Shown piece by piece: positions 51,562 through 60,453 of a stretch of DNA of 64,000 nt. Below the pieces are notes generated by a model, which ran no database searches, was not told the DNA's origin, and saw nothing but the letters and a program-made list of their open reading frames with translations. Numbering within the stretch: position 1 is the first letter of the stretch; every line of letters starts with the position of its first letter. The DNA lies in assembly GCF_013114835.1 (NCBI RefSeq), contig NZ_JAAVLW010000007.1, positions 186,001-250,000 on the forward strand. The letters are read 5' to 3'. A program made the translations under genes and the position numbers. The stretch comes from Bradyrhizobium archetypum. GTDB lineage: Bacteria > Pseudomonadota > Alphaproteobacteria > Rhizobiales > Xanthobacteraceae.

Positions 51562-51999
51562 CTAGACCGAAGAAATGTCGCCAGGTGCATTTTCGTCAAA
51601 GCCATGCATGCGCAGCGCCCACTGGATGCCGACCACCGCGCCCTTGATCGGCTGCAGCAGCGCGAGCGACGAAATGAAGGTCACCGGCAGGTACATCGCC
51701 AGTTGCAGCCACACCGCGGGCGAGTAATTGGTCTCGATCCACAGCGCCGCCGGTACCACGATGTGGCCAACGATGACGATGACGAGATAGGCCGGCAGAT
51801 CGTCGGCGCGGTGCGGCGTGAAATCGAGTCCGCACTTCGCGCAATTATCGGCGGTCTTCAGAAAGGCGCGAAACAGCTTGCCCTCGCCGCAGCGCGGGCA
51901 ACGGCAGCAAAAGCCGCGCTTCATCGCACTCCAGAGGTCGCGCTTCTCGGCCGGCGCGGTATCCCGGGTCCATGTCGTCGCGGCGTTCACCGTTTCCAT
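51562..51999 (-). CDS. DUF983 family membrane protein
   Basis: 145 residues. Zinc-ribbon-like CRCPRCGEGKLFRAFLKTADNCAKCGLDF (Cys pairs at about 32-39 and 53-57) precedes two membrane helices (about 68-90 and 96-118). DUF983 is widespread in Alphaproteobacteria without known function. Its start overlaps the rnr stop by 13 bases, so it is translated with rnr. Confidence 0.92.
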   Translation of the reverse strand: METVNAATTWTRDTAPAEKRDLWSAMKRGFCCRCPRCGEGKLFRAFLKTADNCAKCGLDFTPHRADDLPAYLVIVIVGHIVVPAALWIETNYSPAVWLQLAMYLPVTFISSLALLQPIKGAVVGIQWALRMHGFDENAPGDISSV

Positions 52000-54320
52000 G
52001 ACTTGCCTTTCTTCGATTTGCCGGGCTTGGCTTTGCCCGACTTGCCCTTATGGGGCTTGCGAACCTTCTCGCGCGGGCTGCGGCCCGGATGCGATTTCGA
52101 AACCGCTTTCGTGGCGTCGCGTTTTCTGCCGCGCGGAATGACCTTACCTTCCGACAGCAACTCGAACCGCAACGCGCCGGCCACTGGTGCAGCTTCTACC
52201 AGACGCACGTCGACGACGTCACCCAACCGGTGCATGGCACCGCTGCGTGAGCCGACGAGCGCGTGGCGCGTCTCGTCATAATTAAAATACTCGGTGCCGA
52301 GCGTGCGGATCGGGATGATCCCGTCGGCACCGGTATCTGATAACTTCACAAACAGGCCGGCGCGGGTCACGCCGGAAATCCGCCCCTGAAATGTCGCGCC
52401 GATACGGTCGGCGAGGAAATGCGCGATCAGCCGGTCGGCGGTCTCGCGCTCCGCCTTCATGGCGCGGCGCTCGGTGAGGGAAATCTGCGCGGCGACCTCG
52501 CTCAACGTCTCGAGCGTCTCAGTTTCCGGCAGCGCGCCTTCGCCGAGACCAAGCGCGCGGATCAGCGCGCGGTGGACGATCAGATCGGCGTATCGCCTGA
52601 TCGGCGACGTGAAATGCGCGTAGCGGCGCAGGTTGAGGCCGAAATGGCCGTAATTCTCCGCCGAATATTCCGCCTGCGCCTGCGAGCGCAGCACCACCTC
52701 GTTCACCAGCGGCTCGTAGTCCTCGCCGCGAACCTGACCGAGCACGCGGTTGAACAAGGAAGGGCGCAACGCGCCGGTCTTCGCAAATGGCAGATCGAGG
52801 GTCTTCAGGAATTCCTGAAGGTTGTGAACCTTCTCTTGGGTGGGCTCGTCGTGCACCCGGTAGATAAGCGGCAACGCCTTCTTTTCAAGCATTTCGGCAG
52901 CAGCGACGTTGGCGAGGATCATGAATTCCTCGATCAGCCGGTGCGCGTCGAGACGCTCCGGCACGATGACGCGATCAACCGTGCCGTCGGGCTTGAGCAG
53001 GATTTTTCGCTCGGGCAGATCGAGGTCGAGCGGGTCGCGTTCGTCGCGCGCGAGCTTCACCAGCGCATATGCTGCATAGAGCGGCTCCAGGATCGGTTCG
53101 AGCAGCGGGCCGGTGATATCGTCGGGCCGCCCGTCGATCGCGGCCTGCGCCTGCGCGTAGTGCAGTTTCGCGGCCGAGCGCATCAGCACGCGATGAAAGC
53201 TGTGCGAGCGTTTGCGGCCGTCGGGGCCGATGACGAGCCGCACCGCGAGCGCGCCGCGTGCTTCTCCCGGCACCAGCGAGCAGAGATCGTTGGAGATGCG
53301 CTCGGGTAACATCGGCACCACGCGATCGGGGAAGTAGACCGAGTTGCCGCGCGTCAGCGCGTCACGGTCCAGCGCCGAGCCGGGCCGCACATAGAAGGCG
53401 ACGTCGGCGATTGCGACATGGACGATGTAGCCACCCTTGTTGTTCGGATCGGGATCGGGCGCGGCGTGCACCGCGTCGTCGTGATCCTTGGCGTCGGGCG
53501 GGTCGATGGTGACGAGCGGCAGGTCGCGCCAATCCTCGCGGCCCTTCAGCGTCGCTGGCTGCGCCGCCTCGGCGTCGCGCAACGCGGATGGCGAAAAGGC
53601 CTGGGGGATTTCGTGGGCGTGGATCGCGATCAGGCTGATCGCCTTCTCGCTCGCTAGCGAGCCGAGACGTTCCTTCACCTTGCCGGAGGCGAGGCCATAG
53701 CCGCGCGAGCGAATGAGATCGACGCTGACGAGATCGCCGTCCTCGGCGCCGGCGGTGTCCGATGGCGCGATGTTCAGTTCGCGCCCGGCCTGCTTCTTGT
53801 CGACGGGAACGAGCAGGCCGCCGCCACCAGGCAATTGGCGGAAGATGCCGAGCAGGCGCGTCCGGGCCTGATCGATGATCTTGATGATGCGGCCGCGATA
53901 GGGGGCGCCCTCGGCATCATCAGCCTTTTCGATCCGCAACAGCGCCCGGTCGCCGACGCCTGCAGCGGTACCGGGTTGCAGACGGCGCGGGACGTGGATA
54001 CGGATTTTCGGCGCAGGACCGTTTTCCTCGGTGTCCCACTCGGTAGGCGCGGCGAGCAATTCGCCGTCGGTGTCACGGCCGGTGATATCGGCAATCACGG
54101 TGGGCGGCAGGACGGCTATCTCATGGATTTTCCGCCCGCGCTTGGCAATGGTGCCCGCGTCGGCGAGCTCGCGCAGGATGCGCTTCAGCTCGGCGCGGTC
54201 GGCATTTTTAAGGCCGAACTCGCGAGCGATTTCGCGGGTGCCGACCTTGCCGGGCTGGGCACGGATAAAGGCAACAATGGCGTCCCGGCTCGGAAAACCA
54301 TGGTCGTGTTTTCTCTTCAC
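51987..54320 (-). CDS. rnr: Ribonuclease R
   Basis: 777 residues, GTG start at 54320. N-terminal HTH and cold-shock domains (about 1-210), RNB catalytic domain (about 255-590, with DPPDAKDHDDAVHA holding the metal Asp residues), S1 domain (about 640-720, GRISGVTRAGLFVKLSDTG) and a Lys/Arg tail after 725. It degrades structured RNA 3' to 5', including rRNA and tmRNA-linked mRNA. Its GTG directly follows the topA stop TAA on the minus strand. Confidence 0.97.
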   Translation of the reverse strand: MKRKHDHGFPSRDAIVAFIRAQPGKVGTREIAREFGLKNADRAELKRILRELADAGTIAKRGRKIHEIAVLPPTVIADITGRDTDGELLAAPTEWDTEENGPAPKIRIHVPRRLQPGTAAGVGDRALLRIEKADDAEGAPYRGRIIKIIDQARTRLLGIFRQLPGGGGLLVPVDKKQAGRELNIAPSDTAGAEDGDLVSVDLIRSRGYGLASGKVKERLGSLASEKAISLIAIHAHEIPQAFSPSALRDAEAAQPATLKGREDWRDLPLVTIDPPDAKDHDDAVHAAPDPDPNNKGGYIVHVAIADVAFYVRPGSALDRDALTRGNSVYFPDRVVPMLPERISNDLCSLVPGEARGALAVRLVIGPDGRKRSHSFHRVLMRSAAKLHYAQAQAAIDGRPDDITGPLLEPILEPLYAAYALVKLARDERDPLDLDLPERKILLKPDGTVDRVIVPERLDAHRLIEEFMILANVAAAEMLEKKALPLIYRVHDEPTQEKVHNLQEFLKTLDLPFAKTGALRPSLFNRVLGQVRGEDYEPLVNEVVLRSQAQAEYSAENYGHFGLNLRRYAHFTSPIRRYADLIVHRALIRALGLGEGALPETETLETLSEVAAQISLTERRAMKAERETADRLIAHFLADRIGATFQGRISGVTRAGLFVKLSDTGADGIIPIRTLGTEYFNYDETRHALVGSRSGAMHRLGDVVDVRLVEAAPVAGALRFELLSEGKVIPRGRKRDATKAVSKSHPGRSPREKVRKPHKGKSGKAKPGKSKKGKSWKR

Positions 54321-57098
54321 TTATCCCCGGGCCTTGCCCGCGCTTTTCTTGGCGGGCGTCTTGGATGGAGCGGCAGGCTTTGCCGCCGACGTCTTGGCAG
54401 CAGACGACACCGGCGCACGCGCCTTGCTGATGGCGTCCGATTTCGGTTTGGCCGCAGCCTTCTTCGCGGCGGCCTTTTTCGCAGGCTTCTTCGGCGCGTC
54501 GGCATCGGCCGCCTTGCCAGCAGGCTTATCTGCCGTCTTGGCGGCCTTCTTCGTTGCAGCCTTCTTCGCGGGACGCTTCGCCTTGCCGCCGCCCTTGGCG
54601 GCGCGTTCGTCGATCAGCGCGATGGCTTCGGCCAGCGTGATGGTATCAGGCGTCTTGTCGCTCGGGATCGTGGCGTTGACGCCGCCGGCGGTGACGTAGG
54701 CGCCATAGCGGCCGTTCTTCACCGCGACGGCGCCAAGGCTCGGATGTTCGCCGAGCGGCTTGCCGGGATCGGCGCCGAAGCGGCGGCCGCTCGGACCCTT
54801 GGCGATCTTCTCGGCGATCAGCGTCACGGCGCGGTTGAGCCCGATGTCGAACACCTCATCGCCGGCTTCCAGGCTCGCATAGGTCTTCTCGTGACGCACG
54901 AACGGGCCGAAGCGGCCGATGCCGGCGGTGATCGGCTGGCCGGTTTCCGGATGCTTTCCGATTTCGCGCGGCAGCGATAACAGCTTCAATGCCAGGTCCA
55001 ACTCCATATCGCCGGGCGACATGTTCTTCGGAATGCCGGCACGTTTGGGCTTCTCGCCTTCGGGATAGTCCTTCTGCTCGCCGAGCTGGATGTAGGGGCC
55101 GAAGCGTCCGGCCTTCACCGTCACGTCCAGATCGGTCTCGGGATCTTTCCCGAGCACGCGATCGGCGCTGGCTTCGCTGTCGGCAGCCAACGGCCGGGTG
55201 TAGCGGCATTCCGGATAGTTCGAGCAGCCGACGAAGGCGCCGAACTTGCCGGCCTTCAGATTGAGCCGGCCCGTGCCGCAGGTCGGGCACTGCCGGACAT
55301 CGCCCCCATCGGCGCGGGGCGGGTAGATGTGCGGCCCCAGCATGTCGTCGAGCGCGTCCAGCACCTCGGCGACGCGGAGATCCTTGATGTCGTTTACCGC
55401 GGCGATGAAGTCCTTCCAGAAATCCTGCAGCACCTGCTGCCAGGAAATCTCGTTGTTGGAGATGCGGTCGAGCTGCTCTTCCAGCGCCGCGGTGAAATCA
55501 TACTCCACGTAACGCGAGAAGAAGTTTTCCAGGAACGCGACCACAACGCGGCCCTTGTCCTCGCCATGCAGTCGCTTCTTCTCCAGCTTGACGTAGCCGC
55601 GGTCCTTCAGGACCTGCAGGATCGAGGCGTAGGTCGAGGGACGGCCGATGCCGAGCTCTTCCATTCGCTTGACCAGCGAGGCCTCGGAGAAGCGCGGCGG
55701 CGGTTCGGTGAAATGCTGGGTGACGGCAAGCGCCTGCCGCTTCAACGCTTCGCCTTCGCTCATGGCGGGGAGGCGGCGCGAATCCTCGTCCTCCTCGTCG
55801 TCGCGGCCCTCTTGATAGAGGGTGAGGAAACCGTCGAACTTGATGACCTGGCCCGAGGCACGCAGCTCCAGCACGCGAGAACCGGCTTTCGCCGTGATGT
55901 CCACGGTGGTGCGTTCGAGTTCGGCCGACTCCATCTGGCTCGCAATGGTGCGGATCCAGATCAGTTCGTAGAGCTTGGCCTGATCGGGATCGAGGCGGCG
56001 GCGCATGTCGGACGGGCGACGCGACAGGTCGGTCGGGCGGATCGCTTCGTGCGCTTCCTGCGCATTCTTGGCCTTGGTCTGGTACTGGCGTGGCGCATCC
56101 GGCACATAGGCGTTGCCATAATCCTCGCCGATCACCTTGCGCGCCTGGTTGATCGCTGAGCCGTCGATCTGCACGCCGTCGGTTCGCATATAGGTGATCA
56201 GACCCGTGGTCTCGCCGCCGATGTCGATACCTTCATAGAGGCGCTGTGCGATCCGCATGGTGTGCGCCGGCGCAAAGCCGAGCTTGCGGCTGGCTTCCTG
56301 CTGCAGCGTCGAGGTGGTGAAGGGCGCCTGCGGATTGCGGCGCGCCGGCTTTGCTTCCACGGTCGAAACCGTGAAGTTCGCCGCTTCAATCGCCTTCTTC
56401 AGATCTTCCGCTTCCGCGCCGGACCCGATGTCGAGGCGCTGGATCTTCTTGCCATCGGCGCCGACGAGGCGGGCCTCAAAACTTTCGCCGCGGGGCGTCG
56501 TCAGCGTCGCCACCAGCGACCAGTATTCGCGGGGCACGAATTTTTCGATTTCGAGTTCGCGGTCGCAGACCAGCCGCAGCGCGACCGACTGCACGCGGCC
56601 GGCCGAGCGCGCGCCCGGCAGTTTGCGCCACAGCACCGGCGAGAGCGTGAAGCCGACCAGATAGTCCAGTGCGCGGCGCGCCATATAAGCATCGACCAGC
56701 GCACCATCGATCTGGCGCGGGGCCTTCATCGCGTCGGTCACCGCCTGCTTGGTGATGGCGTTGAACACCACGCGCTCGATCTTCTGATCTTTCAGCGCGC
56801 GCTTCTCCTTCATCACCTCCAGCACATGCCAGGAGATCGCTTCGCCCTCGCGATCAGGGTCGGTTGCGAGAATCAGTCGGTTGGCACCCTTCAGCGCCTT
56901 GGCGATATCGTTGAGTCGGCCGGCCGCCTTCGGATCGACTTCCCAGATCATCTGGAAATTGGCCTCCGGGTCGACGGAACCGTTCTTGGCGGGGAGGTCA
57001 CGGACATGGCCGAACGAGGCCAGAACCTCGTAGGAGGCGCCCAAATACTTGTTGATCGTCTTGGCTTTCGCCGGCGACTCCACGATGACGATATTCAT
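54321..57098 (-). CDS. topA: DNA topoisomerase I (type IA)
   Basis: 925 residues. Toprim domain at 1-120 (IVESPAKAKTINKYLG, LATDPDREGEAIS), active-site Tyr303 in ITYMRTDG, and C-terminal zinc module CPTCGTGRLNLK...CSNYPECRY (about 595-625) plus repeated 'FGPF/YGPY' topo C-repeats. The last about 90 residues are a Lys/Ala/Pro tail like a histone H1 tail, probably for binding DNA. Relaxes negative supercoils. Next to rnr; a redox module separates it from dprA. Confidence 0.97.
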   Translation of the reverse strand: MNIVIVESPAKAKTINKYLGASYEVLASFGHVRDLPAKNGSVDPEANFQMIWEVDPKAAGRLNDIAKALKGANRLILATDPDREGEAISWHVLEVMKEKRALKDQKIERVVFNAITKQAVTDAMKAPRQIDGALVDAYMARRALDYLVGFTLSPVLWRKLPGARSAGRVQSVALRLVCDRELEIEKFVPREYWSLVATLTTPRGESFEARLVGADGKKIQRLDIGSGAEAEDLKKAIEAANFTVSTVEAKPARRNPQAPFTTSTLQQEASRKLGFAPAHTMRIAQRLYEGIDIGGETTGLITYMRTDGVQIDGSAINQARKVIGEDYGNAYVPDAPRQYQTKAKNAQEAHEAIRPTDLSRRPSDMRRRLDPDQAKLYELIWIRTIASQMESAELERTTVDITAKAGSRVLELRASGQVIKFDGFLTLYQEGRDDEEDEDSRRLPAMSEGEALKRQALAVTQHFTEPPPRFSEASLVKRMEELGIGRPSTYASILQVLKDRGYVKLEKKRLHGEDKGRVVVAFLENFFSRYVEYDFTAALEEQLDRISNNEISWQQVLQDFWKDFIAAVNDIKDLRVAEVLDALDDMLGPHIYPPRADGGDVRQCPTCGTGRLNLKAGKFGAFVGCSNYPECRYTRPLAADSEASADRVLGKDPETDLDVTVKAGRFGPYIQLGEQKDYPEGEKPKRAGIPKNMSPGDMELDLALKLLSLPREIGKHPETGQPITAGIGRFGPFVRHEKTYASLEAGDEVFDIGLNRAVTLIAEKIAKGPSGRRFGADPGKPLGEHPSLGAVAVKNGRYGAYVTAGGVNATIPSDKTPDTITLAEAIALIDERAAKGGGKAKRPAKKAATKKAAKTADKPAGKAADADAPKKPAKKAAAKKAAAKPKSDAISKARAPVSSAAKTSAAKPAAPSKTPAKKSAGKARG

Positions 57099-57325
57099 GT
57101 CATTCCAAGGGCTTACGGGAAAAGATAAAGGCGGGTTCCACGAGACTCGCGGCCCACCGTTTCGACCCGAACATGGGTGGTGCGACCGCCCCTGTCAAAT
57201 CAGCAAATGCCGAGCGGGAACTTTTTGAGCCCACTTAATATCTAGTGAGTTGCGAAATACGCCCTAGAGTTGCGCCCCCAAAGGGGTTATTTCTGGGCCA
57301 TACTTTGTGTCATTGGGATACAAGT

Positions 57326-57577
57326 TTGTTGAGCAAAGCTGCGGGCGGCCGGAAGCGGAAAGCTTCAGGCAGGAAACCGGAATCGCCAACCGAAGATCGT
57401 GAACGAGGCGAAGAAGGTGGCCCGGAGGAGGCCGTGGCCTTCATCGCCGAGGCCGTTGCCGAACTGGTCAAGCTGGCCGAACGCCACCGGCTTGAGGTGC
57501 TCAGCCATCTGCTCGGCATGGCGCGTCTCGAGGCGGAAGAGCGCATGCGCACCCGGAGCAAGCACAAGCTGTCGTGA
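57326..57577 (+). CDS. Small helical hypothetical protein, probable TTG start
   Basis: 83 residues from the TTG at 57326 (a second at 57329). Lys/Arg- and Gly-rich start, then EEAVAFIAEAVAELVKLAERHRLEVLSHLLGMARLEAEERMR as a long amphipathic helix, split here by pieces. No signal or domain. I recall similar short proteins in Bradyrhizobium. The frame is open to 57245, but those 27 residues are not protein-like. It diverges from topA. Confidence 0.6.
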   Translation: MLSKAAGGRKRKASGRKPESPTEDRERGEEGGPEEAVAFIAEAVAELVKLAERHRLEVLSHLLGMARLEAEERMRTRSKHKLS

Positions 57578-57619
57578 GATCTTGGAGTTTGGTGGCGCGC
57601 ACCCCTTTGATCTGTCACC

Positions 57620-58096
57620 TCAGGAATATGCGCGCTTGCTCTGCTTGCCCGCCAGCCGCGGCTTCAACGTCGTGTCTCCCGCACCTAGTAGCCGTCCGTC
57701 TTGCGAATAGAGTTCGAGCTTGCGAACCGGGCGTCCCTTTTCCTTGTCGACCAGGATCGTGGCGATCTCTTCCGGGTGCGCGTCGAATTCCTCGCTCCAT
57801 TGCCGCAAGGCGACCAGGATCGGGAACACGCCGCGCCCCTTGGGCGTCAGCAGATATTCCTGATAGGCGCTGCCGTCGGAGGCAGGCGCGGTCTTCAGAA
57901 TGCCCTGATCGACCAGCGCGCGCAGCCGCACCGTGAGGATATTTTTCGCCAACCCAAGCTTCTTCTGGAATTCACTGAAACGGCTGACACCGAAGAACGC
58001 CTCGCGGATAATCAGTATCGACCACCAGTCGCCGATCGCATCCAGCGAGCGCGCGATCGGGCAATCGTCGCGTTCGAAGCTGGTCCGTTTCACCAT
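57620..58096 (-). CDS. HxlR family transcriptional regulator
   Basis: 158 residues. Winged-helix HTH: CPIARSLDAIGDWWSILIIREAF, FSEFQKKLGLAKNILTVRLRALVDQGIL and YLLTPKGRGVFPILVALRQW. The Cys12 before IARSLDAIGDWWS is at the conserved position used for redox or electrophile sensing in HxlR members such as YodB. It diverges from an SDR gene, and an operator-like dyad lies between them. Confidence 0.93.
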   Translation of the reverse strand: MVKRTSFERDDCPIARSLDAIGDWWSILIIREAFFGVSRFSEFQKKLGLAKNILTVRLRALVDQGILKTAPASDGSAYQEYLLTPKGRGVFPILVALRQWSEEFDAHPEEIATILVDKEKGRPVRKLELYSQDGRLLGAGDTTLKPRLAGKQSKRAYS

Positions 58097-58140
58097 GCTG
58101 GGCTCCGTCGGATAGAAAGCCGATCACGGCCTTGTGTGGT

Positions 58141-58190
58141 TGCAATATTAAACCAGATGGCCTAGCTAGGCAATCTAGTTTAATCATGCA
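58141..58190. promoter_or_regulatory. Operator-like nested palindrome between HxlR and the SDR
   Basis: Outer half-sites ATTAAACCAGAT (58147-58158) and ATCTAGTTTAAT (58173-58184) with one mismatch, and an inner perfect palindrome GCCTAGCTAGGC (58160-58171); both share the centre 58165.5. TGCA flanks it at 58141 and 58187. It is the probable HxlR-binding site controlling both genes. Confidence 0.65.
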
Positions 58191-58206
58191 ACCATCGGAG
58201 ACGATC

Positions 58207-58980
58207 ATGCGACTGGCGAACAAGACGGCGTTGATTACAGGGGGCAACAGCGGCATCGGGCTTGCGACGGCAAGGCTGTTCGTGGCCGAAGGCGCCAAGG
58301 TCGTCATCACCGGACGAAATCAGGCGACGCTCGAGGCTGCCGCGAAGGCGTTGGGGCCGAATACGCTCGCGCTCGCGGCTGACGCGACAGATATCGCGGC
58401 GACCGCAGCGGCGATCGGGAAAGGGGCCGAAAAGTTCGGCAAGTACGACATCCTGTTCGCCAATGCCGGTATCGCCGGCGGCACGCCGCTGGGCGCCGCC
58501 GAGATCGCAACATTCGAGAAGGTCATCAGCACCAACCTCACTAGCGTATTCTTCACCGTGCAATCCGCGCTGCCGCATCTCAACGACAACGCCTCGATCA
58601 TTCTCAACGGCTCGGTCATCTCCGTACTGGGCATTCCCGGCTATTCGGCCTATGGCGCGGCGAAAGCCGGCGTGCGGGCGATGGCGCGGATCATGGCGTC
58701 GGAATTGTCGCCGCGGGGCATCCGCGTCAATGTGGTGGCGCCCGGTGCGATCCGTACTCCGATCTGGGGGGCGGCGATCGCAACCCCGGAGGCGGAAAAG
58801 GCCTTTGAAAAGCGGATCGCGCTATCGACGCCGCTCGGCCGCATCGGTGAGCCCGACCATATCGCGAAAACTGTGCTGTTCCTCGCCTCTGATGATTCCG
58901 CGCATGTGCAGGGCCAGGAGCTGTTTGTCGACGGCGGCGCCACCGCCTCTCCGAGCGGCGCGCCGATCTATCGCGGCTAG
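58207..58980 (+). CDS. Short-chain dehydrogenase/reductase
   Basis: 257 residues, classical SDR. Cofactor motif TGGNSGIG (11-18), NAG at FANAGIAGG, catalytic Ser-Tyr-Lys as SVISVLG and YSAYGAAKAG (YxxxK). VVAPGAIRTPIWGAA follows. Uses NAD(P)H to reduce or oxidise a carbonyl or alcohol substrate, unknown. Its divergent HxlR regulator suggests response to a quinone, aldehyde or electrophile. The ATG at 58207 is chosen. Confidence 0.94.
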   Translation: MRLANKTALITGGNSGIGLATARLFVAEGAKVVITGRNQATLEAAAKALGPNTLALAADATDIAATAAAIGKGAEKFGKYDILFANAGIAGGTPLGAAEIATFEKVISTNLTSVFFTVQSALPHLNDNASIILNGSVISVLGIPGYSAYGAAKAGVRAMARIMASELSPRGIRVNVVAPGAIRTPIWGAAIATPEAEKAFEKRIALSTPLGRIGEPDHIAKTVLFLASDDSAHVQGQELFVDGGATASPSGAPIYRG

Positions 58981-59134
58981 GGCAGGTCTACCCCATCCGA
59001 AGCCGGCCGGCGGTTGCCGGCCTGCTCCGGCACCTGCGACGGATTGGCGCTGAGCCAGAAGGCGCATTGAACCCCGGCCTTGATTGTCACAGATTCAGAG
59101 ACAGGATTCTTGTCCAGAGAACCGGAGAGCAGCG

Positions 59135-59275
59135 ATGCCGAAGAGGATCGACGCCTCTTCATCCGCCTTGCAGGATTCGGACACCTCGCAATTCGTTTCA
59201 ATTGCGCTGTTCTCCGGCATCGGTCTTTTGATTTCCCTCGTCATCGTCCTCTGCCGCATGCACGGCATTTTCTGA
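59135..59275 (+). CDS. Small membrane protein of 46 residues
   Basis: 46 residues with a hydrophilic start (MPKRIDASSSALQDSDTSQF) and one membrane helix (VSIALFSGIGLLISLVIVLC). GGAGAG stands six bases before the ATG at 59135. It has no similarity I recognise. The gene lies between the SDR and azoR; it may encode a membrane microprotein. Coding status is moderately supported. Confidence 0.45.
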   Translation: MPKRIDASSSALQDSDTSQFVSIALFSGIGLLISLVIVLCRMHGIF

Positions 59276-59344
59276 CCTGGCCTTCTCCGTCGCCTGCGAA
59301 TGGCTGCCGTCAAGCGTGTCGACGGCACCCGGTGTTGCCGCAAC

Positions 59345-59953
59345 TCACGCCGCGTGGAGATCGGCTGCCGCCTTCAGCGCGCCCGCCAGCGCCTTTTCGC
59401 GATGCTCGGGGCCGACCTGAATGCCATCGGCGGAAATGAATTCCGGGTTCCTGATGCCGATAAAGCCGAACACCCAGCGCAAATAGGTCTCGACATGCTC
59501 GCCGGGCGCGACCGGCGTGTCCGGACCGTAATAGCCGCCGCGCGAGATCGCGACGATGACGCGCTTGTTGCCGGCCAGCCCCTCGACGCCTTGCGCGCCA
59601 TATTTGAACGTTTTGCCGGCGACCAGGATGCGGTCGATCCAGGCCTTGAGCTGGCTTGGCACGGTGAAATTGTACATGGGCGCGCCGATTACGATGATGT
59701 CGGCGGCGAGAAACTCTTCCAGCACGGCCTGGCCGGCAGCGATGTCCTCGCGCAGCGAGGCCTCCGGGGCTGCGCCCTGGCTGACGGCGAGGTGCAAGCC
59801 GGAAAGGTGCGCGAGCGGCGCAGCGGTGAGATCGCGATAGCTGATTTCGAGGCCGGGCGTGGATTGGCGCAGGCGGTCGACGATGGCTGCGGAAACCTGA
59901 CGGCTGACGGAGTGGGGGCCGAGCACGCTGGAATCGAGATGCAAAAGCTTCAT
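59345..59953 (-). CDS. azoR: FMN-dependent NADH-azoreductase
   Basis: 202 residues, flavodoxin-like fold. KLLHLDSSVLGPHSVSRQVSAAIV carries the FMN phosphate site, and PMYNFTVPSQLKAWIDRI and SRGGYYG are AzoR signatures. Reduces azo dyes and quinones by two electrons, protecting against electrophiles. The ATG at 59953 fits the family start. A divergent HxlR gene lies 98 bases away (start chosen at 60052). Confidence 0.95.
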   Translation of the reverse strand: MKLLHLDSSVLGPHSVSRQVSAAIVDRLRQSTPGLEISYRDLTAAPLAHLSGLHLAVSQGAAPEASLREDIAAGQAVLEEFLAADIIVIGAPMYNFTVPSQLKAWIDRILVAGKTFKYGAQGVEGLAGNKRVIVAISRGGYYGPDTPVAPGEHVETYLRWVFGFIGIRNPEFISADGIQVGPEHREKALAGALKAAADLHAA

Positions 59954-59980
59954 GAGGGGGCCGCCTTTCGGTATAGGTTT

Positions 59981-60003
59981 GTAACTGGCGCTACATGAGT
60001 GAC
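59981..60003. promoter_or_regulatory. Possible HxlR operator half-sites upstream of azoR
   Basis: GTAACT (59981-59986) and AGTGAC (59998-60003) form a dyad with one mismatch, 11 bases apart, within the azoR/HxlR spacer. Its spacing is about two helical turns. Confidence 0.35.
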
Positions 60004-60051
60004 TATGGCAAACCCCGCAAGAACGCACATTTTTTACACCCGAGCACACCC

Positions 60052-60453
60052 ATGAGACCCGAGCACAAAAAAGTGCCTGCCTTGCCAGCCGGTCCGCACC
60101 TCGACAGTGATTGCCGCGGCGCGGCCTCCGTGCTGGCCCGGGTCGGCGACAAATGGAGCGTGTTCGTGATCATGATGCTCGGCGACGGGCCGAAGCGCTT
60201 CAACGAGATCAAGCGCATGATCGGCGGCATCTCGCAGCGAATGCTGACGCTGACGCTGCGCGGTCTGGAACGGGATGGTCTCGTGACACGCACGGTATTT
60301 CCGACCATTCCGCCGCGCGTCGACTATGAATTGACGGATCTGGGGCGAGGCCTGTCAAAGCCGGTGGCGGCGCTCGGTAAATGGGCCATTGAGCATCAGC
60401 CGGAGATCCAGCGTGCACGGATGAAGTTCGACGCGCGCAGCGAGAAAGATTAG
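60052..60453 (+). CDS. HxlR family transcriptional regulator, second copy
   Basis: 133 residues from the ATG at 60052; an ATG at 59995 is in frame but would reach into the dyad. Winged helix: GAASVLARVGDKWSVFVIMMLGDGPKRFNEI, GGISQRMLTLTLRGLERDGLV and RVDYELTDLG. Cys21 (SDCRGAAS) is in the conserved position. It diverges from azoR, in a layout like yodB/azoR1 in Bacillus subtilis, so electrophile-induced derepression of azoR is a good hypothesis. Confidence 0.92.
   Translation: MRPEHKKVPALPAGPHLDSDCRGAASVLARVGDKWSVFVIMMLGDGPKRFNEIKRMIGGISQRMLTLTLRGLERDGLVTRTVFPTIPPRVDYELTDLGRGLSKPVAALGKWAIEHQPEIQRARMKFDARSEKD

Noticed and set aside
55329..57128. Long plus-strand frames across topA
   Set aside because: Antisense to a well-supported topoisomerase, no motif.
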